A DNA stretch of 64,000 nt, from NCBI RefSeq assembly GCF_002019705.1, contig NZ_KV917377.1:1176565-1240564 (forward strand), in the 5' to 3' direction. Each line of letters opens with the position of its first letter. Within the stretch, counting starts at the first letter, position 1. The notes beneath the pieces were generated by a model. It saw only the letters and a list, made by a program, of their open reading frames with translations. It was not told the origin of the DNA and did not search any database. Positions 43,387 through 53,005 of the stretch are shown piece after piece. The stretch comes from Shouchella patagoniensis (GTDB lineage Bacteria; Bacillota; Bacilli; Bacillales; Bacillaceae_D). A program made the position numbers and the translations under genes.

Positions 43387-43976
43387 AATAATCCCCCTAC
43401 AAACTGCTTCTTAAAGTTTCTTAAGGCGTTTGCACGATGGCTAATTTCATTTTTTTCTCGAGAGCTCAATTGGGCCATTGTTTTATCGTGTGAGGGAACA
43501 AAGAAGATTGGATCATACCCAAAGCCATTAGTTCCACTTTCTTCTCTAGCAATTATCCCTTCACAACTCCCTTCTGCGTAAACCGTCTCTTTTCCAGGTT
43601 TGGCAAGAGCAATGACACAATAGAAACGCGCTGTTCTGTCCTCTACAGCAAGATCAGCCATCTCCTGTAAAACTTTATCTATATTATCTTGATCACTTTT
43701 ATCTGGTCCTGCATAACGCGCGGAGAAGACACCTGGACGGCCATCAAGAGCATCCACAATTAATCCTGAATCGTCAGCAAGAACAGGTCTGTTTAAATAA
43801 GCACTAAGGGTTTCCGCTTTCTTTGCTGCATTTTCTTTAAACGTATTTCCATCTTCAATAATTTCTGGTACTTCAGGGAAATCGATTAAAGATTTCACCT
43901 GAAATGATCCTGAAAAAAGGTCTTTAAAGTCAGAAACTTTCCCACTATTTCTTGTTGCTATTACAAGTTCATTCAT
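43383..43976 (-). CDS. ysnA: XTP/dITP pyrophosphatase (RdgB/HAM1)
   Basis: 197 aa. It removes non-canonical purine triphosphates (ITP, XTP). Motifs are [49 protein letters not shown] (in parts) and the specificity loop [12 protein letters not shown] with SHRANAL. The ATG giving [10 protein letters not shown] lies inside the last codons of rph (eight-base overlap), with its AAAGGAG also in rph. A longer frame upstream is rph sequence and is rejected. Confidence 0.95.
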   Translation of the reverse strand: MNELVIATRNSGKVSDFKDLFSGSFQVKSLIDFPEVPEIIEDGNTFKENAAKKAETLSAYLNRPVLADDSGLIVDALDGRPGVFSARYAGPDKSDQDNIDKVLQEMADLAVEDRTARFYCVIALAKPGKETVYAEGSCEGIIAREESGTNGFGYDPIFFVPSHDKTMAQLSSREKNEISHRANALRNFKKQFVGGLL

Positions 43977-44730
43977 TTTTTGGTCTTCTCCTTTCTTCAA
44001 TCCACATTGCTGCTTCTCCAACAAGCAACCGTTGTTTTTCAATTAATTCTTTTATACCAGACTCAGCCAAATCAAGCAGTTCATTCATCTCTGTTCGACT
44101 AAAAACAGCCTCTTCTCCACTTCCTTGAATTTCTACGTATTGACCCGAACCCGTTAACACGACATTCATATCAACATCCGCTTGCGAATCTTCTTCGTAA
44201 CTTAAATCACAAACAATGCCTCCATCGACAAGTTTGCCTACTGAAACAGCAGCTAAAAAATCATTCACGGGCCATTGCGACAATACCCCTGATTCTTTCG
44301 CGCTTTTTAAAGCTAATACTAGAGCAACGTATGCACCTGTAATGGAAGCCGTACGAGTTCCACCATCAGCTTGAATCACATCACAGTCAATCCAGACAGT
44401 CCGTTCTCCTAATTGATCTAAGTCGACAACAGCCCGAAGAGCTCTTCCTATTAATCGTTGGATTTCCATCGTTCTTCCCGTTAACTTACCCTTTGCTGAT
44501 TCACGAATCGTCCGTTGTTCGGTCGCCCGGGGGAGCATCGCATATTCCGCTGTAAGCCAACCTTTTTTTTGTCCGCGTAAAAAAGGAGGCACCTTATTTT
44601 CAATTGACGCTGTGCAAATGACTTTTGTGTCTCCGATGCAAATTAACACCGATCCCTCTGCATGTTTCGTAAATTCCGGGATTATCTGAATATCTCTAAG
44701 TTCCTCTTTCGTCCGTCCATCTTGACGCAT
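43969..44730 (-). CDS. rph: Ribonuclease PH
   Basis: 253 aa phosphorolytic 3'-5' exoribonuclease trimming tRNA 3' ends. RNase PH signatures are RPDGRT-like [12 protein letters not shown] at the N-terminus, [10 protein letters not shown], the RNA-binding [16 protein letters not shown] and [19 protein letters not shown] (in part). ATG with GGAGGATGAAGA. It lies downstream of gerM behind a hairpin. Confidence 0.97.
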   Translation of the reverse strand: MRQDGRTKEELRDIQIIPEFTKHAEGSVLICIGDTKVICTASIENKVPPFLRGQKKGWLTAEYAMLPRATEQRTIRESAKGKLTGRTMEIQRLIGRALRAVVDLDQLGERTVWIDCDVIQADGGTRTASITGAYVALVLALKSAKESGVLSQWPVNDFLAAVSVGKLVDGGIVCDLSYEEDSQADVDMNVVLTGSGQYVEIQGSGEEAVFSRTEMNELLDLAESGIKELIEKQRLLVGEAAMWIEERRRPKNE

Positions 44731-44790
44731 TCTTCATCCTCCTCTTAGGTTAGAGAAGCTTCTCCATTCAGTCGTGATTAAGTATAACAT

Positions 44791-44825
44791 AAGACAAAGA
44801 GCATCTGCATAATCGCAGATGCTCT
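44791..44825 (-). terminator. Hairpin after gerM
   Basis: AGAGCATCTGC and GCAGATGCTCT, perfect 11-bp stem, then TTGTCTTATGTT; moderate T run. Confidence 0.65.
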
Positions 44826-44833
44826 ACTACTCA

Positions 44834-45964
44834 TTAAAGTGGATGGACATTTAACATTGTAGGACGGGTGACTTCTTCCACCTCTTGACCGCTTTCAGAT
44901 TGCACCCCTGCTTCTCCATTTACTTGGATCGACACTTTTTCAATTCCCATTTGTTCTGTTAATGTGAGTGCAAGACTTTCTAACACGGTCTGCGGGATAA
45001 CCATTTCTTCTCCTGCAGCAGCTTGAATTGCCTCATTAAAGTTTAGCACAACTTCACCATCAACAAGTTCTGGATCTTCAAGTAGTTGTACTTCTGGGGA
45101 CAGCCCTGTTAAATTTGTCATCATAGCGGCTGGTCCATTTATAAGTTCATCCACAGCCGAAGCAATTGCATTGTCAACATTTTCGACCCTTCTCGTTACA
45201 GGAACATAATAGGATTGATTCTCGTATGAACTTAGGAAGTATAGAGTAAGATCTTCACTATTCGTAAAATCCACAACTCCACTAGAATCTAAGTTAATGC
45301 CATCAGCACGTGTTAGATTTCCTACAATTGGCGTTTCAGTTTGTGGCATTTTATCTAATTCTATTCCATCGATCTCAATCTTCACTTCTTCAACTTCCGG
45401 AAACTGAGTTAACGTCCAGGTAATTGCTTCAAATATGCGTTTTTCATCATCCGGATTATAGTCTCCAAATTCAGCAGAGAAATTCGCTATTGCTAACTTG
45501 TCTTCTTTTAAATGATTAACTTCCACTTCTGTCCCTGCAGGAATTACACCACGAAAGCCACTTGGTAAAAGCTCTTGAAGCGGACCTTCAACTACTAAAT
45601 ATTCAAGAGATTGCTTCATTAAACTTTCAGTCTTTGGAAGTGTTAACGTTTGAGGTACAACCATTCCATCAGAGTCAATTAAATAAAGCTCTCTTAAATT
45701 TCTAGATTCTTGCGCAGCATCAGGACTCACTTCATCTTCGCCTTCTTCAGCTTCGCCCTCTTCCTCTTCCTCTGCCTCCTCGTCAGCTTCTTCCTCATCT
45801 TGAATCTCTTCAGCATTACGAATCTCTAAACCGTCTTCATCCGTTGTATACGTAATAGGCGGTTCATCTAATGTATCTACGGGCTCATTCGCCCCAGACG
45901 AACAGCCTGTTGCTAATGTTAGAACAACGATAAATGGTACGCTAATTCCTACTAATTTACGCAT
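44834..45964 (-). CDS. gerM: GerM, spore germination lipoprotein with two GerMN domains
   Basis: 376 aa. The signal peptide ends in a lipobox, TLATGC, so the mature protein is lipid-anchored at Cys20. Residues about 45-85 form a Glu/Asp-rich linker. Two GerMN domains follow (about 90-215 and 235-360; conserved ending VVLNFNEAIQAA in the second). In B. subtilis GerM is a mother-cell protein needed for sporulation, in the SpoIIIA-SpoIIQ zone, and for germination. The ATG giving MRKLVGIS follows GGGGGGG. An open frame 48 codons longer crosses a terminator and is rejected. Confidence 0.92.
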   Translation of the reverse strand: MRKLVGISVPFIVVLTLATGCSSGANEPVDTLDEPPITYTTDEDGLEIRNAEEIQDEEEADEEAEEEEEGEAEEGEDEVSPDAAQESRNLRELYLIDSDGMVVPQTLTLPKTESLMKQSLEYLVVEGPLQELLPSGFRGVIPAGTEVEVNHLKEDKLAIANFSAEFGDYNPDDEKRIFEAITWTLTQFPEVEEVKIEIDGIELDKMPQTETPIVGNLTRADGINLDSSGVVDFTNSEDLTLYFLSSYENQSYYVPVTRRVENVDNAIASAVDELINGPAAMMTNLTGLSPEVQLLEDPELVDGEVVLNFNEAIQAAAGEEMVIPQTVLESLALTLTEQMGIEKVSIQVNGEAGVQSESGQEVEEVTRPTMLNVHPL

Positions 45965-46044
45965 TTCTTTCCCCCCCAGAATGGTTGTACTTTCATGTAT
46001 ACGAGCATTCTCGAACTTTAGACCATATCGATAAAAAAATGCAC

Positions 46045-46072
46045 AAAAAAAACGCCCCTTTATTTTGGGGCG
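46045..46072 (-). terminator. Terminator after trhO
   Basis: CGCCCC-AAAATAAA-GGGGCG stem then eight T on the minus strand. Confidence 0.95.
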
Positions 46073-46082
46073 CTCTTTATTA

Positions 46083-47051
46083 TTATGAACGTACAGGCAA
46101 CTCCTCACCTAAAACATCTAAACGATCTTGGTGTTCTTCAGGTGATAATTGCTGCTCTTTAATATATAAATTGCGCGGGTGAACACGACATTCTGGTGTG
46201 CATCCACGAACATGTTTATGTTCATTTTCTTCCGAGCATAAAATCTGCTTATTGCACTCTGGGTTTGCACAATTCACATAGCGTTCACAAGGGGTTCCAT
46301 CAAAATAATCTTTACCAACTACAATCGGATTAATTTGATTAATCGGGACCGTTAAACGCTCATCAAACACGTAGCATTGTCCATCCCATAAGTCACCTTG
46401 CACTTCTTCATCTTTACCATACGTCACAATGCCACCATGTAATTGCGACACGTCCTCAAAGCCTTCTTGCTTTAACCAACCTGAAAACTTTTCACAACGT
46501 ATGCCACCTGTACAATATGTCAAAATTCGTTTGTTCTCAAACTGCTCTCTATTTTCTCTAATCCACTCCGGTAAATCACGGAATGTCTTTATATCTGGAC
46601 GAACTGCTCCACGAAAATGACCTACGTCATATTCATAATCGTTTCTAGCATCAATAACAACCGTATTATCTTGTTGCATTGCTTCTTTCCATTCTGATGG
46701 CGATAAATATTTCCCAGTAAGTTCTAGAGGATTAATATCCTCTTCATTTAACCGCAATGTTACAAGCTCTGAACGCGGCCGCACATGCATTTTCTTAAAT
46801 ACATGGCCATCTTCTTCATCCTCTTTAAAAACAATTCCCTCAAAAAGTGGGTTGTTTTCCATCGCTTGTTTGTACAGATCCGTGTCTTCTTTTAACCCCG
46901 AAACCGTACCATTAATCCCTTCAGACGCCACAAGAATACGCCCTTTTAAATTGATTCCCTTACAAAATGCCAGATGTTCTTTTGAAAACAACTCTGGATC
47001 CTCAATCGTTGTGTAATAATAATACAATAATACTCGATATTCTTTTTCCAT
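46083..47051 (-). CDS. trhO: TrhO, tRNA uridine(34) hydroxylase (rhodanese family, YbfQ-like)
   Basis: 322 aa. An N-terminal acylphosphatase-like domain ([23 protein letters not shown]) is followed by a rhodanese domain with active cysteine C180 in [17 protein letters not shown]-terminal cysteine-rich segment follows ([18 protein letters not shown]). The family makes 5-hydroxyuridine at tRNA wobble U34 using prephenate. The ATG giving MEKEYRV follows AGGTG; the GTG four codons earlier is inside that site. Its place next to gerM differs from B. subtilis. Confidence 0.93.
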   Translation of the reverse strand: MEKEYRVLLYYYYTTIEDPELFSKEHLAFCKGINLKGRILVASEGINGTVSGLKEDTDLYKQAMENNPLFEGIVFKEDEEDGHVFKKMHVRPRSELVTLRLNEEDINPLELTGKYLSPSEWKEAMQQDNTVVIDARNDYEYDVGHFRGAVRPDIKTFRDLPEWIRENREQFENKRILTYCTGGIRCEKFSGWLKQEGFEDVSQLHGGIVTYGKDEEVQGDLWDGQCYVFDERLTVPINQINPIVVGKDYFDGTPCERYVNCANPECNKQILCSEENEHKHVRGCTPECRVHPRNLYIKEQQLSPEEHQDRLDVLGEELPVRS

Positions 47052-47183
47052 TTTGAAATTCACCTATCTTCTTATATTTGCAAGATACAATGTGTAGGTG
47101 TCTTACCTAATCAATCACATCTGTGCTTCAATTGTTTCCCATACATATTATACAAAATACAGTGCAGCTGTCCAGTATCAATA

Positions 47184-47218
47184 AAAAAAGAATTAGGTGT
47201 CATTTAACACCTAACTCT
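47184..47218 (-). terminator. Terminator after the ferredoxin gene
   Basis: GAGTTAGGTGT and ACACCTAATTC stem, then seven T on the minus strand. Confidence 0.9.
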
Positions 47219-47227
47219 TTCTACTTG

Positions 47228-47467
47228 TTATTCAATCCCAAAAAATTCTTCTGCTTTTTTCAAGAACTTTTGGTCTTCAGGAGCCATCTCATATTCTTCT
47301 ACGATAGCATCTACAGGACATACCCCTTGGCACGCTCCACAATCAATACAAATATCGGGATTAATATAGTATTGATCTTCCCCTTCTTCAATACAATCTA
47401 CTGGGCATACATCAACACATTCCCCAGCCTTTTCCCCAATACATGGGCTTAATATAACAAAAGCCAT
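47228..47467 (-). CDS. Ferredoxin, 7Fe type (3Fe-4S plus 4Fe-4S)
   Basis: 79 aa, very acidic. The first cluster motif, C9-x7-C17-x3-C21-P, has the long gap of a 3Fe-4S site. The second, C40-x2-C43-x2-C46-x3-C50-P, gives the 4Fe-4S site; C25 is an extra cysteine. Small soluble electron carrier; partner unknown. Monocistronic between racE and trhO, with its own terminator. Confidence 0.93.
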   Translation of the reverse strand: MAFVILSPCIGEKAGECVDVCPVDCIEEGEDQYYINPDICIDCGACQGVCPVDAIVEEYEMAPEDQKFLKKAEEFFGIE

Positions 47468-47594
47468 ACGTTACACTCCTTTTTATTAACTACTGAAAGC
47501 TTTAACTTCCATGTCTATTTATGTTTGTATCTATAGCATACACGCCTTAGCTAAAAACTTAAAGTGATTCAATTGAAAAAGTTGTTCCTTCTTA

Positions 47595-48425
47595 TTATTG
47601 TCTATTCATTGTTGGAAAAACCAAACTACTCCCTAGCGAAATTGAGGCCACATTTTTTGTGTCGATCGCTAACCATTTGCTAGCAAAATGCTTAAAGGAC
47701 TCTGCAACGCCTGTTGTAAAAAATTGATGCTCTGGTTCCACACTTGATTTACGGTTAATCGAGTGATGAAAAAGCAGACTACTTACTTCTCTAGCCGTCT
47801 CTTCACCAGATGAAATAATAGTAACGGATGCAGGTAAGAATGACTCAATTACAGGTTTCAATAACGGGTAATGTGTACACCCTAAAATAAGCGTATCGAA
47901 ATCAGTATTCTTAAGTGGTTTTAACGACTCTTCGACTACTCTCTCTGCTTCTTCTCCATCAATGATTCCCTGCTCAACAAGTGGCACAAAAAAAGGACAA
48001 GCCAAACTTTCCACCGTCACTTGTTCACTAATTGCAACGAGTGCCGTGGCATAAGCATTACTTGTAATTGTACCAGTTGTACCTATAACGGCAATATGTT
48101 GGTTATTACTTGATTGAATTGCGCTAATCGCACCTGGTTGAATGACTCCTACAACAGGTATAGACAATAAGGATCGCGCTTCCTCTAAGACAACAGCTGT
48201 TGCAGTGTTACAGGCAATAACAATCATTTTTACATTCTCTTCAAGAAGCCGATTAATCATTTGCCATGTAAATTTTCGCACTTCATCTACAGGCCTTGGA
48301 CCATACGGACATCTTAAAGTATCACCAATATAACAAATGGTTTCTTTTGGTAGCTGGCGCATAATCTCCTGGGCAACCGTTAATCCGCCGAAGCCAGAAT
48401 CGATGATGCCAATCGGTCTATCCAT
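47595..48425 (-). CDS. racE: Glutamate racemase
   Basis: 276 aa (MurI family). It makes D-glutamate for peptidoglycan. Catalytic cysteines are C72 (ACNTATAV) and C183 (LGCTHYPLL), with the N-terminal IIDSGFGGLTV. ATG with AGGAGAGAGGG. It follows the MarR gene by 54 bases, as racE-ysmB do in B. subtilis. Confidence 0.97.
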   Translation of the reverse strand: MDRPIGIIDSGFGGLTVAQEIMRQLPKETICYIGDTLRCPYGPRPVDEVRKFTWQMINRLLEENVKMIVIACNTATAVVLEEARSLLSIPVVGVIQPGAISAIQSSNNQHIAVIGTTGTITSNAYATALVAISEQVTVESLACPFFVPLVEQGIIDGEEAERVVEESLKPLKNTDFDTLILGCTHYPLLKPVIESFLPASVTIISSGEETAREVSSLLFHHSINRKSSVEPEHQFFTTGVAESFKHFASKWLAIDTKNVASISLGSSLVFPTMNRQ

Positions 48426-48479
48426 GCGTCCCTCTCTCCTTTAATCAGACTTGCTCGGACGCTGCAAGCATTAACCCAT

Positions 48480-48944
48480 TTATAAGCGAACTTCCCGCTT
48501 ATTCTTCATTGTTTTTAATAACAGGTTTAAATTCTCTTCAAGAATGTCTACTTGTTCCCGTGAAAATCCCTCGAGCATTTCAGCTAAGTAATCTTGCCTT
48601 TGGCTAATTACATCACGAATAATCGTTTGACCTTTTGGTTTTAAATGAATACGGACAACACGCCGATCCTGTTCGTCTTTAACGCGTGCAACCAACTCAT
48701 TCTTCTCCATTCGGTCAATCAAATCAGTTGTTGTACTATATGCCAGGTGCATCCCGTCAGAAAGTTCCCCTATAGTCATATCACCATATTCATTTAGCCA
48801 TTGTAATGCAACAAATTGAGGGGGCGTAATTGGAAAATTCACTAGTATTTCTCTGCCTTTTTGTTTCACTAAATCTGCTACTTTACGAAGTGATCGTTCA
48901 ATGTCTTCGAATTGGCGATGATCATTCTCATAAGGTTTTTCCAA
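48480..48944 (-). CDS. ysmB: MarR-family transcriptional regulator (YsmB-like)
   Basis: 154 aa winged helix-turn-helix. Recognition helix region SDGMHLAYSTTTDLIDRMEKNELVARV, wing DEQDRRVVRIHLKPKG (in parts). The start is TTG preceded by GGAGG nine bases away. It is probably co-transcribed with racE. Ligand and targets are unknown; the match to B. subtilis YsmB is by type and place. Confidence 0.88.
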   Translation of the reverse strand: MEKPYENDHRQFEDIERSLRKVADLVKQKGREILVNFPITPPQFVALQWLNEYGDMTIGELSDGMHLAYSTTTDLIDRMEKNELVARVKDEQDRRVVRIHLKPKGQTIIRDVISQRQDYLAEMLEGFSREQVDILEENLNLLLKTMKNKREVRL

Positions 48945-49028
48945 TCTTCCGCACCTCCAGTTAGTTGTTCTTCTTTATTGTACCTAACGAAGCAACATCT
49001 AATCAACTGTGAGTTAATGATTCAACAG

Positions 49029-49063
49029 AAAAAGGGGGCAAACGTTTGCTCGCTCGCCCCTCG
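49029..49063 (-). terminator. Terminator after ptsI
   Basis: AGGGG plus GCAAACG pair with CGTTTGC plus CCCCT around a 7-base bulge; TTTTTC follows on the minus strand. Confidence 0.65.
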
Positions 49064-49111
49064 TTCAGTAGATTCTTTTCTCTGCATTCATTAGCTAAAT
49101 GTTTTCTAAAA

Positions 49112-50827
49112 TTAGCTATACTGTTCTCTTACAAGCTTTTCAATCGCTTCTGATGTATCTAGATTTAAGGCCTTTTGTGCAAACTCTGCCAGGTCTGTTT
49201 TTGACAATTTGCTCAACTGGCTTCTTGCAGGTAAAACTGATGTAGCACTCATACTAAATTCATCTAACCCTAATCCAAGCAGCAATGGAATCGCAATCTC
49301 ATCCCCAGCCATTTCTCCACACATACCTACCCATTTCCCTTCAGCATGCGCCGCTTTAATAACCATGTCCACTAAGCGAAGAATAGCCGGGTGATATGGT
49401 TGATACAAATAAGAAACTCTTTCATTCATACGATCCGCAGCCATTGTGTATTGAATTAAATCATTTGTACCAATGCTGAAGAAATCAACTTCCTTAGCAA
49501 ATTGTTGAGCTGCGACAGCGGTAGATGGAATCTCTACCATAATACCTACTTCCATTTCTGAAGAAACGTCAATGCCATCAGCTTCAAGCTTGGATTTTTC
49601 CTCATTTAAAATTTGCTTTGCTTGGCGTAATTCTTCAAGCGCGGCAATCATTGGGAACATAATTTTCAAGTTTCCGTACGCACTTGCACGTAACAAGGCG
49701 CGGAGTTGTACACGGAACATTTCTTGCATTTCTAGGCATAAACGAATCGCTCTAAAACCAAGGAATGGATTAAGTTCATGAGGCAAGTCAAGATATGGAA
49801 GTTCCTTGTCCCCCCCAATATCTAACGTACGGATAACAACGGGTTTGCCTTCCATACGCTTAACCACTTCTTTATATGCTTCAAACTGCTCGTCTTCACT
49901 TGGAAGTTCAGATCGTCCCATATAAAGAAATTCCGTTCGGTAAAGACCAATACCTTCAGAGCCATTATTTATTACGCCATCTAGATCGTTTGGCGTGCCA
50001 ATATTTGCTGCTAGCTCTACGTGGTGTCCATCCTTAGTGACCGTTTTTTCATTAACAAGCTTTGCCCACTCTTCTTTTTGCTTTTGATAAGCTACTTGTT
50101 TTTGCTTATAGTTTTCTAATTCAGCTTCATTCGGGTCAATAATAACATGGCCATCTATTCCATCAATAATGACTGTTACACCATTTTCAACTTTTACAGT
50201 AGCTTCTTTTGTGCCTACCACTGCAGGAATTTCCAATGATCTTGACATAATAGCAGAATGAGATGTACGCCCGCCAATATTGGTGGCAAACCCTTTAATG
50301 ACAGCTGGATTCAGTTGAGCAGTGTCAGAAGGAGTTAAATCATGGGCAATAATAATTGTATCTTCCGTAATTGCAGCAAGCGATACAACGTCAATTCCCA
50401 TCAAATGTCCTAGAACACGACGAGAAACATCACGAATATCGGACGCACGCTCTTTCATATATTCATTTTCCATGTTTTCAAACATAGAAATGAACATATT
50501 AGCAACTTCATTTAATGCAAACTCAGCGGTAACCGCATCGTCATTTACTTTTAATTTTACAGCATCAATTAATTCAGGATCACTTAATACAAGTAAATGA
50601 GCAGAAAAGATCTCTGCTTTATCTTCACCTAACTCTATAAATGCTTTTTCTTTAATCGCTGTTAATTCTTTACGAGAAATAGCCAGTGCTTCGTCCAGAC
50701 GCTTGACTTCATCACCAGCATTCTTTGCTTCTTTTTGTTTAATTGTGAAGTCGGGTTCTTCATGTACAAAAGCTTTGGCAATTGCTACACCCGCAGATGC
50801 AGCAATGCCCGATAGAGTATAGCTCAT
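49112..50827 (-). CDS. ptsI: PTS enzyme I (phosphoenolpyruvate-protein phosphotransferase)
   Basis: 571 aa. It takes phosphate from PEP and passes it to HPr. The phosphorylated histidine is H190 in [14 protein letters not shown]. The C-terminal PEP-binding barrel has [36 protein letters not shown] and GMCGEMAGD. Its ATG overlaps the ptsH stop by one base. In B. subtilis ptsHI follow ptsG; here the pair stands between ysmB and gerE without a sugar-specific EII gene. Confidence 0.97.
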   Translation of the reverse strand: MSYTLSGIAASAGVAIAKAFVHEEPDFTIKQKEAKNAGDEVKRLDEALAISRKELTAIKEKAFIELGEDKAEIFSAHLLVLSDPELIDAVKLKVNDDAVTAEFALNEVANMFISMFENMENEYMKERASDIRDVSRRVLGHLMGIDVVSLAAITEDTIIIAHDLTPSDTAQLNPAVIKGFATNIGGRTSHSAIMSRSLEIPAVVGTKEATVKVENGVTVIIDGIDGHVIIDPNEAELENYKQKQVAYQKQKEEWAKLVNEKTVTKDGHHVELAANIGTPNDLDGVINNGSEGIGLYRTEFLYMGRSELPSEDEQFEAYKEVVKRMEGKPVVIRTLDIGGDKELPYLDLPHELNPFLGFRAIRLCLEMQEMFRVQLRALLRASAYGNLKIMFPMIAALEELRQAKQILNEEKSKLEADGIDVSSEMEVGIMVEIPSTAVAAQQFAKEVDFFSIGTNDLIQYTMAADRMNERVSYLYQPYHPAILRLVDMVIKAAHAEGKWVGMCGEMAGDEIAIPLLLGLGLDEFSMSATSVLPARSQLSKLSKTDLAEFAQKALNLDTSEAIEKLVREQYS

Positions 50828-51090
50828 TATTCGCCTAAGCCCTCTTTAATAACTTCTTCAATAGCAGCTAGTGCTTCATCAGCGTCTGAACCTTCTGCTT
50901 TAATCGTTACTTCAGCGCCTTGTCCAACACCTAGTGACATTACACCCATAATTGATTTAAGGTTTACCGACTTCCCTTTATAATCAAGTGTAATATCAGA
51001 AGAAAACTGTCCGGCTTTATTCACTAATTGTGTTGCTGGACGAGCATGAATGCCTGTGTCTGCAGTGATTGTAAATGTTTTTTCTGCCAT
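50827..51090 (-). CDS. ptsH: HPr, phosphocarrier protein
   Basis: 87 aa. Phosphotransfer H15 (TGIHARPAT) and regulatory S46 ([10 protein letters not shown]), which HPr kinase phosphorylates so that HPr becomes the CcpA co-repressor. Both sites are intact, so catabolite control is expected to work. ATG with CGAGG. First gene of ptsHI, with a consensus-like promoter about 165 bases upstream. Confidence 0.97.
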   Translation of the reverse strand: MAEKTFTITADTGIHARPATQLVNKAGQFSSDITLDYKGKSVNLKSIMGVMSLGVGQGAEVTIKAEGSDADEALAAIEEVIKEGLGE

Positions 51091-51254
51091 AATAAAAACC
51101 TCGTTTCTTTTATTATCATTTAGTCATGTCAAGCCCTTATATCACCAAGTACGACCTACTTCTATAGCGTACCCTGCAACAACTTGAACTAATACAAGTT
51201 ATTTTAATGCAAAGCTAATAAGCCCGGATCAAGACGAGCTCTCGAAACACCGTC

Positions 51255-51283
51255 ATTATAGCATGACGCTCCCCCCCTTTCAA
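51255..51283 (-). promoter_or_regulatory. Sigma-A promoter of ptsHI with an inverted repeat on the -10
   Basis: TTGAAA, 17 bases, TATAAT on the minus strand. The spacer begins with seven G. CGTCAT-GCTATA-ATGACG (51251-51268), a perfect 6+6+6 inverted repeat, spans the -10 and could be an operator. The leader of about 160 bases shows one further hairpin (AACTTG/CAAGTT) but no terminator. Confidence 0.7.
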
Positions 51284-51392
51284 CAAAAAAGACTACGATG
51301 CGTTTAATATTACGACTCTTTTCGACAACATTCTTTTAAGAAAATTAAGTATATAATTCGCCTCTTGTTCATCCACATGTAAATTGTATGCT

Positions 51393-51421
51393 CACACCTT
51401 CCTCTATTCAGACATATACTG
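51393..51421 (+). promoter_or_regulatory. Sigma-K-type promoter of gerE
   Basis: CACA, 16 bases, CATATACTG; consensus mACm-N16/17-CATAnnnTA with one mismatch. B. subtilis gerE is known to use sigma-K. Confidence 0.5.
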
Positions 51422-51485
51422 TTTTGACTAAAGCCTTTCAGGTTATCACAACCTGCTCTTAGCCCGGCATGAAGGAGTGAACATA

Positions 51486-51710
51486 TTGAAAGGAGCAGAC
51501 TTCGGACCAAAGCCCTTGCTGACCAAGAGGGAACGCGAAGTATTCGAACTACTTGTCCAAGACCAGACGACAAAGGAAATCGCAAATCATTTGTTTATCA
51601 GTGAAAAAACCGTTCGTAATCATATATCGAACACGATGCAAAAGCTGGGAGTCAAGGGGCGCTCTCAAGCCGTTATTGAACTTATAAGACTTGGCGAAAT
51701 TACGATCTAA
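51486..51710 (+). CDS. gerE: GerE, LuxR-type regulator of late coat genes
   Basis: 74 aa, exactly the length of B. subtilis GerE, consisting almost wholly of a LuxR helix-turn-helix: LTKREREVFELL, TTKEIANHLFISEKTVRNHISN (in parts), KLGVKGRSQAVIEL. It acts in the mother cell after sigma-K to switch coat gene expression. I choose the TTG start (MKGADFGPKPLL), because AAGGAG lies eight bases upstream; the in-frame GTG three codons earlier is too close to it. It is on the strand opposite to its neighbours. Confidence 0.95.
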   Translation: MKGADFGPKPLLTKREREVFELLVQDQTTKEIANHLFISEKTVRNHISNTMQKLGVKGRSQAVIELIRLGEITI

Positions 51711-51711
51711 T

Positions 51712-51742
51712 AAAAAAAAGCCTGCAAATGCAGGCTTTTTTT
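51712..51742. terminator. Bidirectional terminator between gerE and ysmA
   Basis: AGCCTGC-AAAT-GCAGGCT with A run on one side and T run on the other; serves both convergent genes. Confidence 0.93.
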
Positions 51743-51750
51743 ATTTCTTT

Positions 51751-52194
51751 TTATTTCTTTAAAAGAGAAATCAGCGATGCTTGAAACGGTACTGCTTTAC
51801 CTGACTTTGAATCCACCTGAACCATGACACCTCTACCCGTTAAACAAATATGGTCTTCTTTTTTTGCGATATAATGCAGATCAATTGACGATCTTCCGAT
51901 TTTTTCTACTTTAACTCCAATGCGAAGCGAATCCCCATACTTTATTTGATTAAAATAGTTACATTGTAAATCTGCGGTCACGATCATCGGTCGCTCTTCG
52001 CCTTCCAACCATTTTTCCATCATACCTAGTTTTTTAAAATAATCTAATCTAGCTTGTTCAAAATAAACAAATGCAACTGTATTATTCACATGCCCAAATG
52101 CGTCTGTTTCTGAAAAACGTACATTTATTTCACTATAAAAACGAAATTCTTTTTCCCAGTTCCCCAAATCTGTTATGTAATCAGGCATTTTCAC
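51751..52194 (-). CDS. ysmA: Acyl-CoA thioesterase, 4HBT hotdog fold (YsmA-like)
   Basis: 147 aa. The hotdog signature has SETDAFGHVNNTVAFVYFEQAR, with the active-site aspartate in the TDAFGHVNN loop (written here in part). It hydrolyses an acyl-CoA; the substrate is unknown. The start is GTG, nine bases after AAAGGAG. It lies downstream of sdhB, behind a long perfect hairpin. Confidence 0.9.
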   Translation of the reverse strand: MKMPDYITDLGNWEKEFRFYSEINVRFSETDAFGHVNNTVAFVYFEQARLDYFKKLGMMEKWLEGEERPMIVTADLQCNYFNQIKYGDSLRIGVKVEKIGRSSIDLHYIAKKEDHICLTGRGVMVQVDSKSGKAVPFQASLISLLKK

Positions 52195-52215
52195 ATTGTT
52201 GTGCTCCTTTTATAG

Positions 52216-52247
52216 AAAGCGGGCTGTCATATATGACAGCCCGCTTT
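52216..52247 (-). terminator. 32-base perfect palindrome between sdhB and ysmA
   Basis: AAAGCGGGCTGTCATAT and its complement form a near loop-free stem between the sdhB stop and the ysmA ribosome site. No T run follows on the minus strand, so it may stabilise sdh mRNA ends rather than stop all transcription. Confidence 0.55.
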
Positions 52248-52252
52248 TATTT

Positions 52253-53005
52253 TTAGTTTCCACCAAAAAAGTTTTTGAATGATTGTAGTGCAGTTGACCG
52301 ATTAAGTGCAGCAATTGAAGTTGTAAGTGGAATTCCTTTTGGACAAGATTGAACGCAATTTTGCGAGTTGCCACAATTAAGTAGTCCACCTTCATCCATT
52401 AAAGCCTCTAGGCGTTCTTCTTTGTTCATATCACCTGTTGGATGAGCATTAAACAGTCTCACTTGTGATAGTGCTGCAGGTCCAATAAAATCTGAATTAG
52501 AATTCACATTTGGACAAGATTCCAAGCAGACACCACAAGTCATACATTTTGATAACTCATAAGCCCATTGGCGTCTTTTTTCTGGCATTCTTGGTCCCGG
52601 TCCTAAATCATAAGTGCCATCAATTGGAATCCATGCTTTTACTTTCTTCAGTGAATCAAACATTCGGCTACGATCAACCATTAAATCTCGCACAACAGGG
52701 AAAGTTTTCATAGGTTCCAAACGAATTGGTTGTTTTAATTTATCAATAAGTGCTGTACAAGATTGTTGTGGTTTTCCATTAATAACCATCGAACAAGCAC
52801 CACAAACTTCTTCCAAACAATTCATATCCCAAGCAATTGGCGTTGTTTTTTCACCTTTAGAATTTACAGGATTTCTGCGAATTTCCATTAAACAAGAAAT
52901 GACATTTAGGTTCTGACGGTAGGGAAGTTTAAATTCTTCCTCATACGAACCGCCATCAGGCCCATCCTGCCTAGTAACGATAATTGTAATCGTTTGATCG
53001 CTCAT
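52253..53005 (-). CDS. sdhB: Succinate dehydrogenase iron-sulfur subunit
   Basis: 250 aa. It carries electrons from SdhA to the membrane. 2Fe-2S ligands are around CLEEVCGACSM and C82-type QSCTAL; the 4Fe-4S and 3Fe-4S ligands are in CMTCGVCLESCPN and CGNSQNCVQSCPKG. The ATG overlaps the sdhA stop by four bases. Third gene of sdhCAB. Confidence 0.97.
   Translation of the reverse strand: MSDQTITIIVTRQDGPDGGSYEEEFKLPYRQNLNVISCLMEIRRNPVNSKGEKTTPIAWDMNCLEEVCGACSMVINGKPQQSCTALIDKLKQPIRLEPMKTFPVVRDLMVDRSRMFDSLKKVKAWIPIDGTYDLGPGPRMPEKRRQWAYELSKCMTCGVCLESCPNVNSNSDFIGPAALSQVRLFNAHPTGDMNKEERLEALMDEGGLLNCGNSQNCVQSCPKGIPLTTSIAALNRSTALQSFKNFFGGN

Noticed and set aside
45965-46108. N-terminal extension of gerM by 48 codons
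   Set aside because: It crosses the trhO terminator and lacks a ribosome site; the lipoprotein signal starts at the chosen ATG.
51310-51585. Minus-strand 91-codon frame at gerE
   Set aside because: Opposite strand of the well-supported gerE; no start signal.
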